From assembly GCA_036874045.1 (NCBI GenBank), contig CM072342.1, positions 6,656,501 to 6,720,500 of the forward strand: 64,000 nt of DNA, in the 5' to 3' direction. The translations under genes and the position numbers were made by a program. The notes beneath the pieces were generated by a model that had not been told where the DNA came from, ran no database searches, and saw nothing but the letters and a program-made list of their open reading frames with translations. The stretch comes from Cymodocea nodosa. Lineage: Eukaryota > Streptophyta > Magnoliopsida > Alismatales > Cymodoceaceae. Positions 48,851 to 59,724 of this stretch are shown one piece after another. Positions within the stretch are counted from its first letter, which is position 1; the number at the start of each line of letters is the position of its first letter.

Positions 48851-49620
48851 TATTATTATTTATCCTTTCTTTTTTTTCATATATTTTTTTTTTCATTTTC
48901 CATTGTTTTTCGTTTGTTTTCTCCTTTCTTTCTTTTTTTTCTTTTTTATCCATTATTTTTTTCCTTTTCTATTCTTCTTCTCAAGACCTTTTCCTTCAAC
49001 CATTAAGAGATAAAGTCAAAGGTGGTTCTTTACATTGATGGGTTCGAGATTGATGGAGCTCAGCTTCTTTATTACCTTGAAGTTGAGACCAATCTTGTCG
49101 TCAAGACTATTGTTCTTCAATGTTAGCAACCAAAGTGTGAAAAGCTGACAAAAAAGAGGGCAAGACATCCCTCCACCTGTTCATGAAGTAGAGAAAGTTT
49201 CCAACTTCCTCAATGTTAGCAACCAAAGCACGAAAAACTTTGACAAAGAAGAAGGAAGTGGCAAACTTTAGGTTTTGCTCTCATCATCAACTCCCAATGT
49301 TATGAAGCAAAGGTGTTGGAATGCTATTAGGTATTCATCACATGCTCTTGTCAAGCGAGCTACGAGGCAGACCTTCCTGAGAGATGATGGCCAAGATGAA
49401 GAATAGTTGCAATGGGGTGACGATTTCTAGTGATGTGTTGGGAGTGAGAGGCGTTAGGCGTCAAACAACCTTGGAAAATGGAAGAGGGTTGCGAGCGAAA
49501 GGCGAGTGGCAAGCTTCCTAGAAGAGACGAGAGGCTATGAGTGGATGACAAAAGCTTGTGACCAAGAGCAAGATCAAGAGGCATCGAGCATCAAGTTTGA
49601 CTTGTAGAGGCATTGAGTGT
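48851..49620. other. Unassigned, possible decayed coding sequence
   Basis: A pyrimidine-rich tract (48851-48985) precedes mixed DNA in which CTCAATGTTAGCAACCAAAG occurs twice (49117 and 49211), each followed by GAAAA-CT-TGACAAA. No domain was recognised. Confidence 0.35.
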
Positions 49621-51386
49621 TGTTCAAAATGAAATTATGCATAATATTAGTGGTTAATGAATGGTTAATTGCATAATATTTAATTTATCATATGAAAATT
49701 AAATTATTATGTTACAAATATACAATTATACGTCTTAATTAAAGAATATGCACAATTTCAATGAATTAGCATTAATTAAGTATTAAAAAATTAAAATCCT
49801 AGTACGTGTAATTTTATAGAAGTTTACAGACTCTCCTAAAGTTACTAAGGTAAGTTTACAAACCCTTGTAAAGTTATTAAGGTAACTTTACGGAGCCTTG
49901 TAAAGTTAAAAATTATTTCACATGTCAACTTTTAAATGATTAAGAATTACTTCTTTTACATATTAAATGTTAAATGTTACAAAAATATTTGTTTTATTAA
50001 ACTGCAAAACTGAATAAGTCCATTGAGTTAAGCTTAACTCAATGAGGTCAGTCTATTGAGTTACAATTAAGTCAACAAAGTAAATCCGTTGAGTTATACT
50101 AACTCCAAAGATTAGTTATTTTCTAATATTCAACTATGAGTAATTGCAAGAAAAAGAAATTCGAAGGAAATCACGTCGTACAAACCACGCCATGATCTAA
50201 ATCATGGACAAAAGAAGTAATCACTACTATTAATACGAAGGAAGGAAATTCAATCAATCATTTAGGCGGAAGTAGTTATTACTAAAAGAAATATAAAAGA
50301 AAAAGAAAAAGAACGAAGAAAAGTATAGATAGAGAACCACGCTAACAGCAACAAACGTCAGACGTTCCTTGAAGCTCCACCACTACCACCAATCACCAAC
50401 CATTAGAGGTTTGTAAAAATACTTTTCAGATGTTACATTGATTCTGAGCCAAACACGGTAACTGATAACTACTATGAGAAGTAATCGTATTGCAAGAAGG
50501 AATGATATTTTCACCAAGCACTAAATCATCTCTTAAGAGATAGTAAAGCTTCGAGCCTTAGTTTCAGGTTGATGTTACTATATTGAAGAGGAGATCAACT
50601 TACAAAAGTCTCGGTTCAAGATTATATAGGGAGATGAGCGTGTGACAGTAAGTGATTAAGTTTTTAGTGGTGTAACCACGTCCTATGTAGTGATGGAAGT
50701 TCTTACTATCAATAGAAAAATTACCTTTCACCATTCGTTCATCTTCAAAAACATATCACAGCAAAAACTCATTATCTATTTTTACGTTTCTCAAATATAT
50801 GTTGTATCGTTTGTTTTGTATAATTAATATTGTTAGTATTGTTGAATGTTCTATGTTTATTTTATTTTAGCGAATAGAAAATCGTATTATTGATTACTGA
50901 AACTAGTTAGTATTAAATCCTAAATGCTAGCATTGACAAATGATGACTATAATATAAACTAGTATTAAAAGCTTAATTGATGTTGTTTATGTTCTATAGA
51001 ATCGTCCAATAAATGACTATATTCCTTGTGGACAATAGTATTAATTTGAAGTTACTAGTGAGGTTCGTTGAATTAACTTAACTCCACAAGAATAGTCCGT
51101 TGAGATAACTGTAACTCAACAAACTAAGTCTATTAAGTTAGCATTAAGTCAATGGAATAAGTAATTCAAAACACAAAAACCTCTAATTGTGAAAATTTAA
51201 ATAGTCTGAAATTTTTAATCATTTCCTATGGGATCGACCTGTATTTGCACACTTATGCAATAGACATTGTGCACTTGTAGTTAATTATGAATTGAATTTA
51301 ATATCTTATTCATGAAAATTATTTATTTACTTTTAAAAGAAAAAATATATATATATTTAAGTAAACAAGAACAAAGAATAAGTTTT
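49621..51386 (+). mobile_element. 5' LTR of gypsy element A
   Basis: It starts TGTTCAAAATGAAATTATGC, matching the start of the LTR at 52210. Its distal 560 bases match 53790-54385. The middle contains the inverted repeat GTAAAGTTA/TAACTTTAC (49868-49891) and a perfect 24-base palindrome at 50021-50044 (CATTGAGTTAAG and its exact complement). A degenerate primer site follows at 51387. The proximal motif array differs from that of element B. Confidence 0.75.
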
Positions 51387-51404
51387 CTAGCGTCGTTGTT
51401 AGGG
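51387..51404 (+). other. Degenerate primer-binding site of element A
   Basis: AGCGTCGTTGTTAGGGA corresponds to the TGGCGCCGTTGTCAGGGA site of element B, which resembles the tRNA-Asp-type site of Athila elements. Confidence 0.55.
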
Positions 51405-51480
51405 AATGAAAAGCTAAAAGTTGTAGTACTATTTTGTTTTCATAGCATAAAGAGTGTTGTATGTTTTTAATATTGAGAAC

Positions 51481-52209
51481 ATGGCATATGCTTATGCTCA
51501 AAAAATTCAGAAACCTGTAGTTAGTATATGCGAATTCTACAATTTAGAGAGGCATGACAATACTAATTGTTTAAAACTGAGATGATTGCAGATGGTTATA
51601 TCAAATGGGCAACAAATGAATTATATCCAATACAATAGAACTGAGTATGAAAATCCTATAGTTTACCCAACCAATAGTCAATTTAAGACAAGTCATATGT
51701 CGAGAGACAAAGAAGTTTGGGATAGGTATGACAAACTTGAACGAAGTTTAGAATAAAACCTAAACAAAATGAAAGAATACATGTATCATCAACAAGAAAT
51801 CAACTAAATAAACTATAAGGAAAATTTTCAAAACCTAAAATTGATATCATCTATGAAATTTAGAAAACCATAATGAAAATTGATTAAAAACTGAATGCAA
51901 TAAGATTAGATGATTTGGAAAGAAAGCTAAATGCACTAGATGAATTTACAATAAAATTACAAGTCATGCAAGATAAAAATGAAAATACAAATGATAATTC
52001 AAATGTCAAAAGTGTGCATAATTTACAAAATATAAAGATAAATGAAATTACCAATGAAATAGGAATTGAGAAATGTAATCCAATTGAAGAATATATGGAA
52101 ACAATTAAAGATCAAAATCATAAGAAAAAAACAGTAATACAAGAACATCATGAAATTGTTGAAAATATAGAAGATGTTTATGTAACATTAAGATTTGGAA
52201 CTTATGTAC
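51481..52209 (+). pseudogene. gag remnant of element A
   Basis: ATG 51481 opens MAYAYAQKIQKPVVSICEF and follows the primer site by under 100 bases. A CX2C pair followed by H and C matches a CCHC zinc knuckle (CEFYN, with the second Cys lost, then ERHDNTNC). A coiled-coil-like region with LERSLE and DDLERKLNALDEF follows. Stops interrupt it. Sequence ends abruptly at 52209, where the LTR of element B begins. Confidence 0.7.
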
Positions 52210-54413
52210 TGTTTAGAATGAAAAAGTGCATATTATTAACGATTAAATTATGGTTAATTACATAATATTTAGCTTATCATATGAGAATTAAGCCATTATG
52301 TTATAATTGCACTGTTATATGATTTAATTGAAGAATCTACTTAATTTGGGGGAATTAATGTTAATTTAGTATATTTTTGAATTATCGGTAAGTTGCAGGC
52401 TGTGAAATTCTTTAGTATCTGAATTTTCTGATATTTCGGATAGTTATGTTTAATATACTAAACATATTCAGACAATTATGTTTAACATACCGAACATATT
52501 CGGACAGTTATGTTTAACAGACCGAACATGTATCAGATAGTTATGTTTAAATTGCCGAACATTTATGTTTTGAGAGAATAGTTTATTATTTCCTAAAGTA
52601 CACGTGTCGAAACCATAATGCATGACTTAAGTGAACTTTCGGTGAATTATCTATAACTATCTGAAATTACAGCTAGGCATCGGATAGTTAGCCATGTAAC
52701 TCTCCAAAATCTCTTTTTATTTATAAAATAGCTAAGGACACGTGTCATGTTTTGGGAAAGTGACTTAAGTGGATTTTCGGTGAGTTATATTTAACTATTC
52801 GAAATGCATCTAAGCATCGGATAGTTAGCTCCGTAACTCTTCGGAATGTTATTTTACGATTAAACTACTGCTGACACATGTCGAGATCTGGTAGATTTAC
52901 TTAAGTTATATATCGGTGAGTTATCTATAACTATCCGAAATGCATCTGAGCATCGGATAGTTAAGTTTATAAGTATCCGAAATGCACCTGAGCATCGGAT
53001 AGTTAAATTTATGCACGTGTTTTATAGTTAAATCAATGAAGAAAGTCCGTTGAGTTATCTGTAACTCCACGAACTGTATATTTTCTAATATGCCACTATA
53101 GTGGTTGCAAGAACAGATAGTTGGAAGAGAAAAACCACGTTTGCACATATTGCGCAGGGAAAGAAATCATCGCCGTTGATACGAATGAAGGAAATCCAAC
53201 CGATCATTTAAGTAGAAGCAGTTACTACTGAAGAAATATAAAAGAAAAGAAGAAGTGCGTGTGATCGATGGGCGGACAGTGTGTGCAAAGGAGGATGAGC
53301 GTCACAATTCTCTTAAGTTCCACACCAACCATCATCATCACCACCATAATCACCAACCATCGGAGGTCTGTGAGGATACTTGCCTGATGTCGGGTCAATT
53401 CCAAGCCAAACATAGTGCTTGACAACCACTGTGAGGAGTGATCGCATCGCAGGAAGGGAAGCCATTTTCACCAAGCGCTGACTCATATTTCAGGAGATCG
53501 TAAAGCTTTTAGCCTTGGCTTCAGGTAGATGCATGTATGCTGAAGAAGAGATCATCCTGCAATTCTAGACTCGCGATTCTATAGGGAGAAGAGATAGAAT
53601 TGTAAGTGGTTTAATTTTCAGTGGTGTAATCGTGTTGCAAGTAGTGTCGGAAGTATTTACTGTCAAGTGAGATTACTTTACATTTCACATTTCGCCCATT
53701 TCCATGTTCATATTAAAATAAAAATACAAAAACAATTTATCTATGTTTGTATGTTGTATTTGAGGGTTGTATTGTTTTTGTTGTATCGTGATTAATGTTA
53801 TCTTTATCAGTGTTGTGATTGTTTTATGTTTATTTTAGTTTTACAGTTTACTGAAATCGGTTCGTTCAAAAGACTTAAAGATTTTAATGGTTACTGTTTG
53901 AATTATTTGAATGTTAGTATTGCTTAATGATAAATCTAATGTTAACTAACATTAAAGAGCTTAATTAATGTTATTTACAATCTGTGGAATCACCCAATGG
54001 TTGGCCGAATTCCTCTGTAAATAGCAGTATTAAAGAGAAAAGACAGGCTCGTGGAGTTAACTTAAGTCCACGAGGTTAGTCCGTTGAGTTAGCTATAACT
54101 CAACGAACTTTGTCCGTTGAGTTAACTGTAATTCAACGGAGAGCTTATTGAATGTATAAATTTGATTATTAACAAACAAACAGTTATCAAGTTCTTCAGC
54201 AATTCCCTGTGGGATCGACCTGTACTTGCACACTAATACAATAGACACTGTGCACTTGCAGTTAAAGTACAAATTGGAATTAATATCTAAATTGTATTAA
54301 AGGTTGTTTGTTTACTTCTAAAAGAAACAATAGGCATAAAGACAAATTAACTAGGTAAAAACAGAAGTAACAAATCCAAGTTTTTCTAGTGTAGTGCTGG
54401 GAAAACACAAACA
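52210..54413 (+). mobile_element. 5' LTR of gypsy element B
   Basis: It starts TGTTTAGAATGAAAAAGTGC after a candidate 5-bp target site TGTAC (52205-52209). It ends about 7 bases before the primer site. Four tandem 32-33 bp units lie at 52437-52570. Three 137-bp tandem units at 52601-53005 each carry a CACGTGTC-like box and the hairpin TAACTATCCGA/TCGGATAGTTA. GTTGAGTTA/TAACTCAAC inverted repeats lie at 53047-53075 and 54082-54139. At about 2.2 kb it is long, like Athila LTRs. Confidence 0.78.
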
Positions 54414-54420
54414 AGTTTTA

Positions 54421-54438
54421 TGGCGCCGTTGTCAGGGA
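54421..54438 (+). other. Primer-binding site of element B
   Basis: TGGCGCCGTTGTCAGGGA is close to the TGGCGCCGTTGCCGGGGA site of plant Athila-type elements, taken to be complementary to the 3' end of tRNA-Asp. Confidence 0.8.
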
Positions 54439-54522
54439 ATTGAATTGAATTAATATAAGCAACTGTTAGAGCTGTTTCGTTTTAATAGCTAGAATTGTGT
54501 GTTTTCTTCTGTAATTGAGAAT

Positions 54523-55330
54523 ATGGCATATGCTTATGCTCAAAGATTTCTGAAACCTGTAATTAGCATATGTGAATTTTGCAATTCTAAAAGACACGAC
54601 ATTTTCTAACTGTTTGAAACTGAGACATTTACAGATGGTTAGATCTCATGAACAACAAATGAATTATCCTCAGTATAATAGATCCGAGTATGAGAATCCT
54701 ATAGTTTACCCAACTGATGGTCAGTATAGAATGTGTAATATGTTGAGAGACACTAAAGTTTGTGATAGGTATGACAGACTAGAGCGTAGTATAGAGCGAA
54801 ATCTGAACAAATTGGAATACTTTATGTGTCAGCAACAAGAAGTCAATCAATTAAATTATAAGGAAGCATATTCAGAACCTAAAAAGGATATAATTTATGA
54901 AACTGAAAAAACCATAATGAAAATTGATCAAAAATTGAATGCAATGAAATTGGATGATCTGGAAAGAAAATTAAAAGCATTAGACGAATATACAATGAAA
55001 ATACAAGTTATGCAACAGGACAATGAAAATTATAATGTTACAAACCTACATAATTTGCAAAATATACAGTAATTAGAAAATACTAATGCAAGAGAATTTA
55101 AAGAATGCACTTTAAAACTAAAAATAATTGAAGATCATAATCACGAAAATGATATACAAAAACATCATGAGAGTAACGAAAATCTGGAAGATGTATGTAT
55201 AACATTAAGATCTAGAACTAATATACCACCAAGAACTCAAAATGAAAATGATATGAAGGTGGATAAGAGTAAAAATTAAAATGATAATGAAAATGTAATA
55301 GCTGAAAATCTAGAAATCACTGAAGAATAA
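54523..55330 (+). pseudogene. gag remnant of element B
   Basis: ATG 54523 opens MAYAYAQRFLKPVISICEFC, a CCHC zinc knuckle within the first 30 residues. A frameshift near 54600 moves the frame to that of 54572-55072, which encodes a Glu/Lys-rich coiled-coil-like segment (DRYDRLERSIERNLNKLEYF). In-frame stops follow at 55070-55072, 55277-55279 and 55328-55330. The capsid domain expected upstream of the knuckle is absent. From the frameshift on, the frame continues into pol. Confidence 0.75.
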
Positions 55331-55390
55331 TCTGAATCTACGAATGAAGCTAAAAATGATCAAACAAATAAACTGAAAGAAAAAGAGTCA

Positions 55391-56032
55391 TTGAAATCAA
55401 AATCTTTAGCACCCTATCCTGAAAGATTACAACAAACATTACCTGAAAAACAAGAGAAAATCAGAGAAATTTTTGAAAAAGTACAAGTTAACATTCCTTT
55501 GTTAGATCTATTACATAAAATGCCACCTTGTGCTAAATTTCTTAAGAATTGGTGTACTAAGAAAAGAGAGCGAAAAGTTCTTAGAAATGTCTTTTTAGTT
55601 GAGCAAAGTAGTTCCCTATTTCTACCACAAATTCCTAAAAAGTTATCTGATCCTGGAATCCTTGTTATATCATGCACCATAGGAAATACCATTCTAGAAA
55701 GAACCTTAATAGACTTTGGTGCAGGTATAAATGTTATGCCAAGTGATATATTTGCATCCTTAGGATTAGAAGGCTTAACTCCTACTAGTATGGTTATTCA
55801 ATTAGCTGATAGAAGTATAAGATACCCTAGAGGAAAAATAGAGGATGTCTTAATTAAAATCAAGAATTTTATATATCCTATTGATATTGTAATTCTGGAT
55901 TCCCAACAAATTAAGCATAAAAATAGTGATACATCTTTAATTTTGGGAAGGCCATTTTTAGCAACATCAGGGACTGTTATAAATTGTAAAACTGGAGTAA
56001 TGAAGTTAGCATATGGTAATGAGGATACTTAA
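55391..56032 (+). pseudogene. Aspartic protease domain of element B
   Basis: The segment has the Athila-type order: PLLDLLHKMPPCAKFLKNWC before the protease, the active site DFGAGINVMP (usual D-L/F-G-A), IQLADRSIRYPRG, then the LGRPFLATSG end. It cleaves the polyprotein in active elements. An in-frame TAA at 56030-56032 ends the open stretch. Confidence 0.88.
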
Positions 56033-56071
56033 TTAAATATTTTCAAACTAGAAAAGTTTGAAGAGTTAGAA

Positions 56072-57843
56072 ATGTCCTTACATACCATAGACTTTTTAGA
56101 GGATGAAGGAGATGTGTTAGATGATGTGATTCAAGAAGAATTAAATAGGCAAATCAATTCTGAAATTTTAGAAGAATGTGAAAGCATAAATATAGAAGGA
56201 GATATGGAAGAAATTCATTTAAAAGATGATGATGTTCAATTAGGAGCTCTAACTTCTGATGGGCAGCATTTAGAATTAAAACTCTCACCTCCTGAATTAA
56301 CCTATATATTTCTGGAAGATAAACGAACCTATCCAATCATTATTACTTCAGATTTAAAAGAAGATCAAAGAGCTAAATTAAAAGATGTAGTAAAAAGTTA
56401 TAAAGAAGCAATAGTATGGACTATGACTGATATAAAAGGGTTAAGTTCAACTTTATGCTGTCACCACATATATTTATAAGTGAATGCTAAACCTGTTACA
56501 ATTCCTAAGAGGAGATTAAATCCAAACCTTAAAGAAGTAGTCAGGAAGGAAATAGTTAAATGGTTAGATAATGACATAATTTATCTGATTTCTGATAGCT
56601 CGTGGGTTAGTCCAATCCATGTAGTTCCCAAGAAATCAAGATTAACAGTTATTAGGAATGAAAGTCAAGACTTGATATCTACTAGAATTCAATTAGGCTG
56701 GAGAGTATGTATAGACTATAGAAAGCTGAATGTTGTGACTAGGAAAGATCATTTTCCCTTACCTTTTATAGATCAAATGTTGGAAAGATTAGTAGGGCAA
56801 GAATATTTTTGTTTCCTAGACGGGAATTCAGGGTATAATCAAATTGCAGTAGCATTAGAGGATCAAGAGAAAACAACTTTCACCTGTCCTAATGGAACTT
56901 ATGCTTTTAAGAGAATGTCATTCAGATTATGCAATGCGCCAACTACTTTTCAAAGGTGTATGCAGGGCATATTTACTGAAATGACTGAAGATTTTTTAGA
57001 AATATTTATAGATGATTTTATTGTATATGGCAACTCATATGAAGTCTGTTTAAAAAATTTAGACGTAATATTAAAACACTGTGTGGAAAAAAATCTGGTT
57101 TTAAATTGGGAAAAATGTCACTTCATGGTTAAACAAGGAATAGTCTTAAGGCATGTTGTTTCTAAGAAAGGGTTGGAAGTAGATAAAGCTAAAATAGAAG
57201 TAATTTCTAATCTACCAGAACCTAAATCAGTAAAAGATATTAGATCATTTCTAGGACATGTTGGTTTTTATAGAAGATTTATTAAAGACTTTAGCAAGAT
57301 AACTAGACCTTTAACTAATCTATTAAAAGATGTTCCATTTAACTTTGATAAAAATTGTAAAGAATCATTTTTCAAACTTAAGACTAGCTTAATTTCAACT
57401 CCTATAATTCAAGCACCTCATTGGAACTATCCATTTGAATTAATGTGCGATGCTTCTGATTTTACTATAGGAGCAGTGTTGGGACAGAAGATAGAAAAAT
57501 CTCTTAGAGTGATTCATTATGCAAGCGAAACCTTAAATGATGCTCAAGTTAATTATACAACTACTGAAAAAGAATTATTAGCTGTTGTGTTTGCTTTAGA
57601 AAAGTTTAGATTATATCTAATTAGAGCTAAAGTAATAGTATACATGGATCATTCAGCTCTAAAACATCTAATAAAGAAAAAAGAAACTAAACCTAGATTG
57701 ATCTGATGGATATTATTATTACAAGAATTTGATCTAGAGATTAAAGATAAAAAAGGTTGTGAGAATGTAGTAGCAGATCATTTATCAAGATTACAAATAG
57801 AAAAATCAAATATTGAAATTAAGGATAATTTTCCAGATGAATA
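56072..57843 (+). pseudogene. Reverse transcriptase and RNase H of element B
   Basis: After a linker (LELKLSPPELTYIFLEDKR) and a stop at 56477-56479 comes a 408-codon open stretch. It includes WRVCIDYRKLN, FPLPFIDQMLERL and the catalytic FIDDF, then RRFIKDFSKI, and RNase H from LMCDASDFTIGAVLGQ to the TTTEKELLAVVFAL block. A stop at 57704-57706 (TGA where CGA is expected) separates the end with [11 protein letters not shown]. Copies of this type belong to Athila-like Ty3/gypsy. No frameshift is seen across pol. Confidence 0.93.
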
Positions 57844-57849
57844 ATTAAT

Positions 57850-59170
57850 GACCAACAACACAATACCTTGGTATGCAGACATAGTTAATTATTTAGTTAC
57901 TAGTTTAACACCTAAGGATTGGAATAGATAGGATAAGAAATTATTTTTCTCAAGAGTAAAATATTACTATTGGGAAGACCCATACTTATTTAAGAAATGT
58001 ACTGATCTGGTTTTAAGGAGGTGTGTTCCAAAAACTGAATATCTGAGCATATTGTTTTTCTGTCATGACCAAGCTTGTGGAGGGCATTTTGGTTCAGGGA
58101 AAACTGTTGCAAAAATTCTGCAATGTGGGTTTTATTGGTCAACACTATTCAAAGATGCTCATAAATATTGCTTAAGTTGTTTAAGATGTCAACAAATAGG
58201 AAAAATATCAAAGAGGAATATGATACCTCTTAATCCTATTATTGAGGTTGAAATATTTGATGTGTGGGGAATAGATTTTATGGGTCTATTTCCTATGTCT
58301 AATCAATTTAATTACATATTGTTGGGGGTGGATTATGTATCTAAATAGATAAAAGCTATTCCTACAAAAACTAATGATAACAAAGTGGTAATACAATTTA
58401 TAAGAACAAATATATTTGCCAGATTTGGAATACCTAAAGCTATTATCAGTGATAGAGGAACTCATTTCTGTAATAGAAGTTTTGAAGCCTTAATGAAGAA
58501 ATATGGAGTAAACCACAAAATTGCAACATCATATCATCCGCAAACAAGTGGACAAGTAGAAAGTGCAAACAAACAAATTAAATTGATCTTAGAAAAAGTA
58601 GTAAATCCTACTAGAACAGATTGGGCTAATAGATTGATAGATGCACTTTGGGCTTATAGAACTGCTTATAAAACGAGCTTAGGTATGTCACCTTTAAGGC
58701 TAGTATATGGAAAAAGTTGTCATTTATCTGTTGAAATAGAACATAAAGCTTATTGGGCATTAAAAACTATGAACACTAATTTAAATCAAGCTACTAAAAA
58801 TAGAAAAATGCAATTAATTGAATTAGAAGAATTTAGAAATGAAGCTTATTCGAAGACTGTAAGAGAAAAAGAAAAAATTAAATTTTGACATGAAAGAAAA
58901 ATTATTCCTAAAAGCTTTGAAATTGGACAAGAAGTATATCTTTATATGGCTAGACTCTATAACCATCCGGGAAAATTAAAATCTAGATGGGCAGGACCTT
59001 ACATAGTTCGAAATATTTATCCTTATGGAGCTATTGAAATTGAAAATCCTAAAAATTAGAATATATTTAAAGTAAATGGACAAAGACTAAAACCTATTCT
59101 GAAAACACCAAAAAGCTCCTTTGGAATTATAGAAGAAGTTAGAGTAGAGGACTACTCGAGCTTTACTTAG
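57850..59170 (+). pseudogene. Integrase of element B
   Basis: The HHCC zinc-binding segment is visible (CHDQACGGHFG, CLSCLRCQ). The DDE core has Asp in GIDFMG, Asp in [10 protein letters not shown] and Glu in [11 protein letters not shown]. The C-terminal part reads FEIGQEVYLY and SRWAGPYIV. In-frame stops occur at 58346-58348 (TAG where Trp is usual) and 58886-58888 (TGA where Trp is usual), plus several others. It joined cDNA to chromosomes when active. Confidence 0.9.
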
Positions 59171-59724
59171 TAAGAAATCAGTTTTTATGTTTTTATATAA
59201 AAAAAAAATATTAAAAAAACAAAAATGAAATATAAAAAATCGTTGCGGTTCAAATGACTGGATCCATTGGTATGACCGAAACATAAAAAATATGTATATT
59301 AATTTTCAGAAAAAAATGTTGGTTTTACCGAAACATAGTATTGGTTCAATCGGAAAAAAAAAAATTTAGGTTTGACCGAAACATAGTATCGGTTAAACCG
59401 GTAAAAAAACCAGAAAAACTATTATCTGTAGTATTTTTATTATTATATCTGTTTGTACGGGGAGTCCGTTGAGTTATGCTTAACTCAACGAGCTTACTCC
59501 ATTGAGTCTTGAGTTAGTCAACGAGCTTATTCCATTGAGTTAACTATAACTCAATGGAGTACTATAGCTAAGACCGTGGATAAAATAATGATAGTTGGAT
59601 CGGGAAATCGATTACCCATCTAAACTTAGGGCTTATTTAAACTAAAACCTAGGGTTTTAGGGGCATTGTCTAGCAAATCATTTAGAATCTAGAACAGTAG
59701 AAATCAGAGTGATTCCGTGCTGTT
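59171..59724. other. Pol-to-ORF spacer with short inverted repeats
   Basis: ACCGAAACATA recurs at about 59274, 59327 and 59373, with CGGTTAAACCG at 59390. Inverted repeats CGTTGAGTTA/TAACTCAACG (59467-59490) and TCCATTGAGTTA/TAACTCAATGGA (59531-59558) follow. No gene is seen. Confidence 0.6.
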
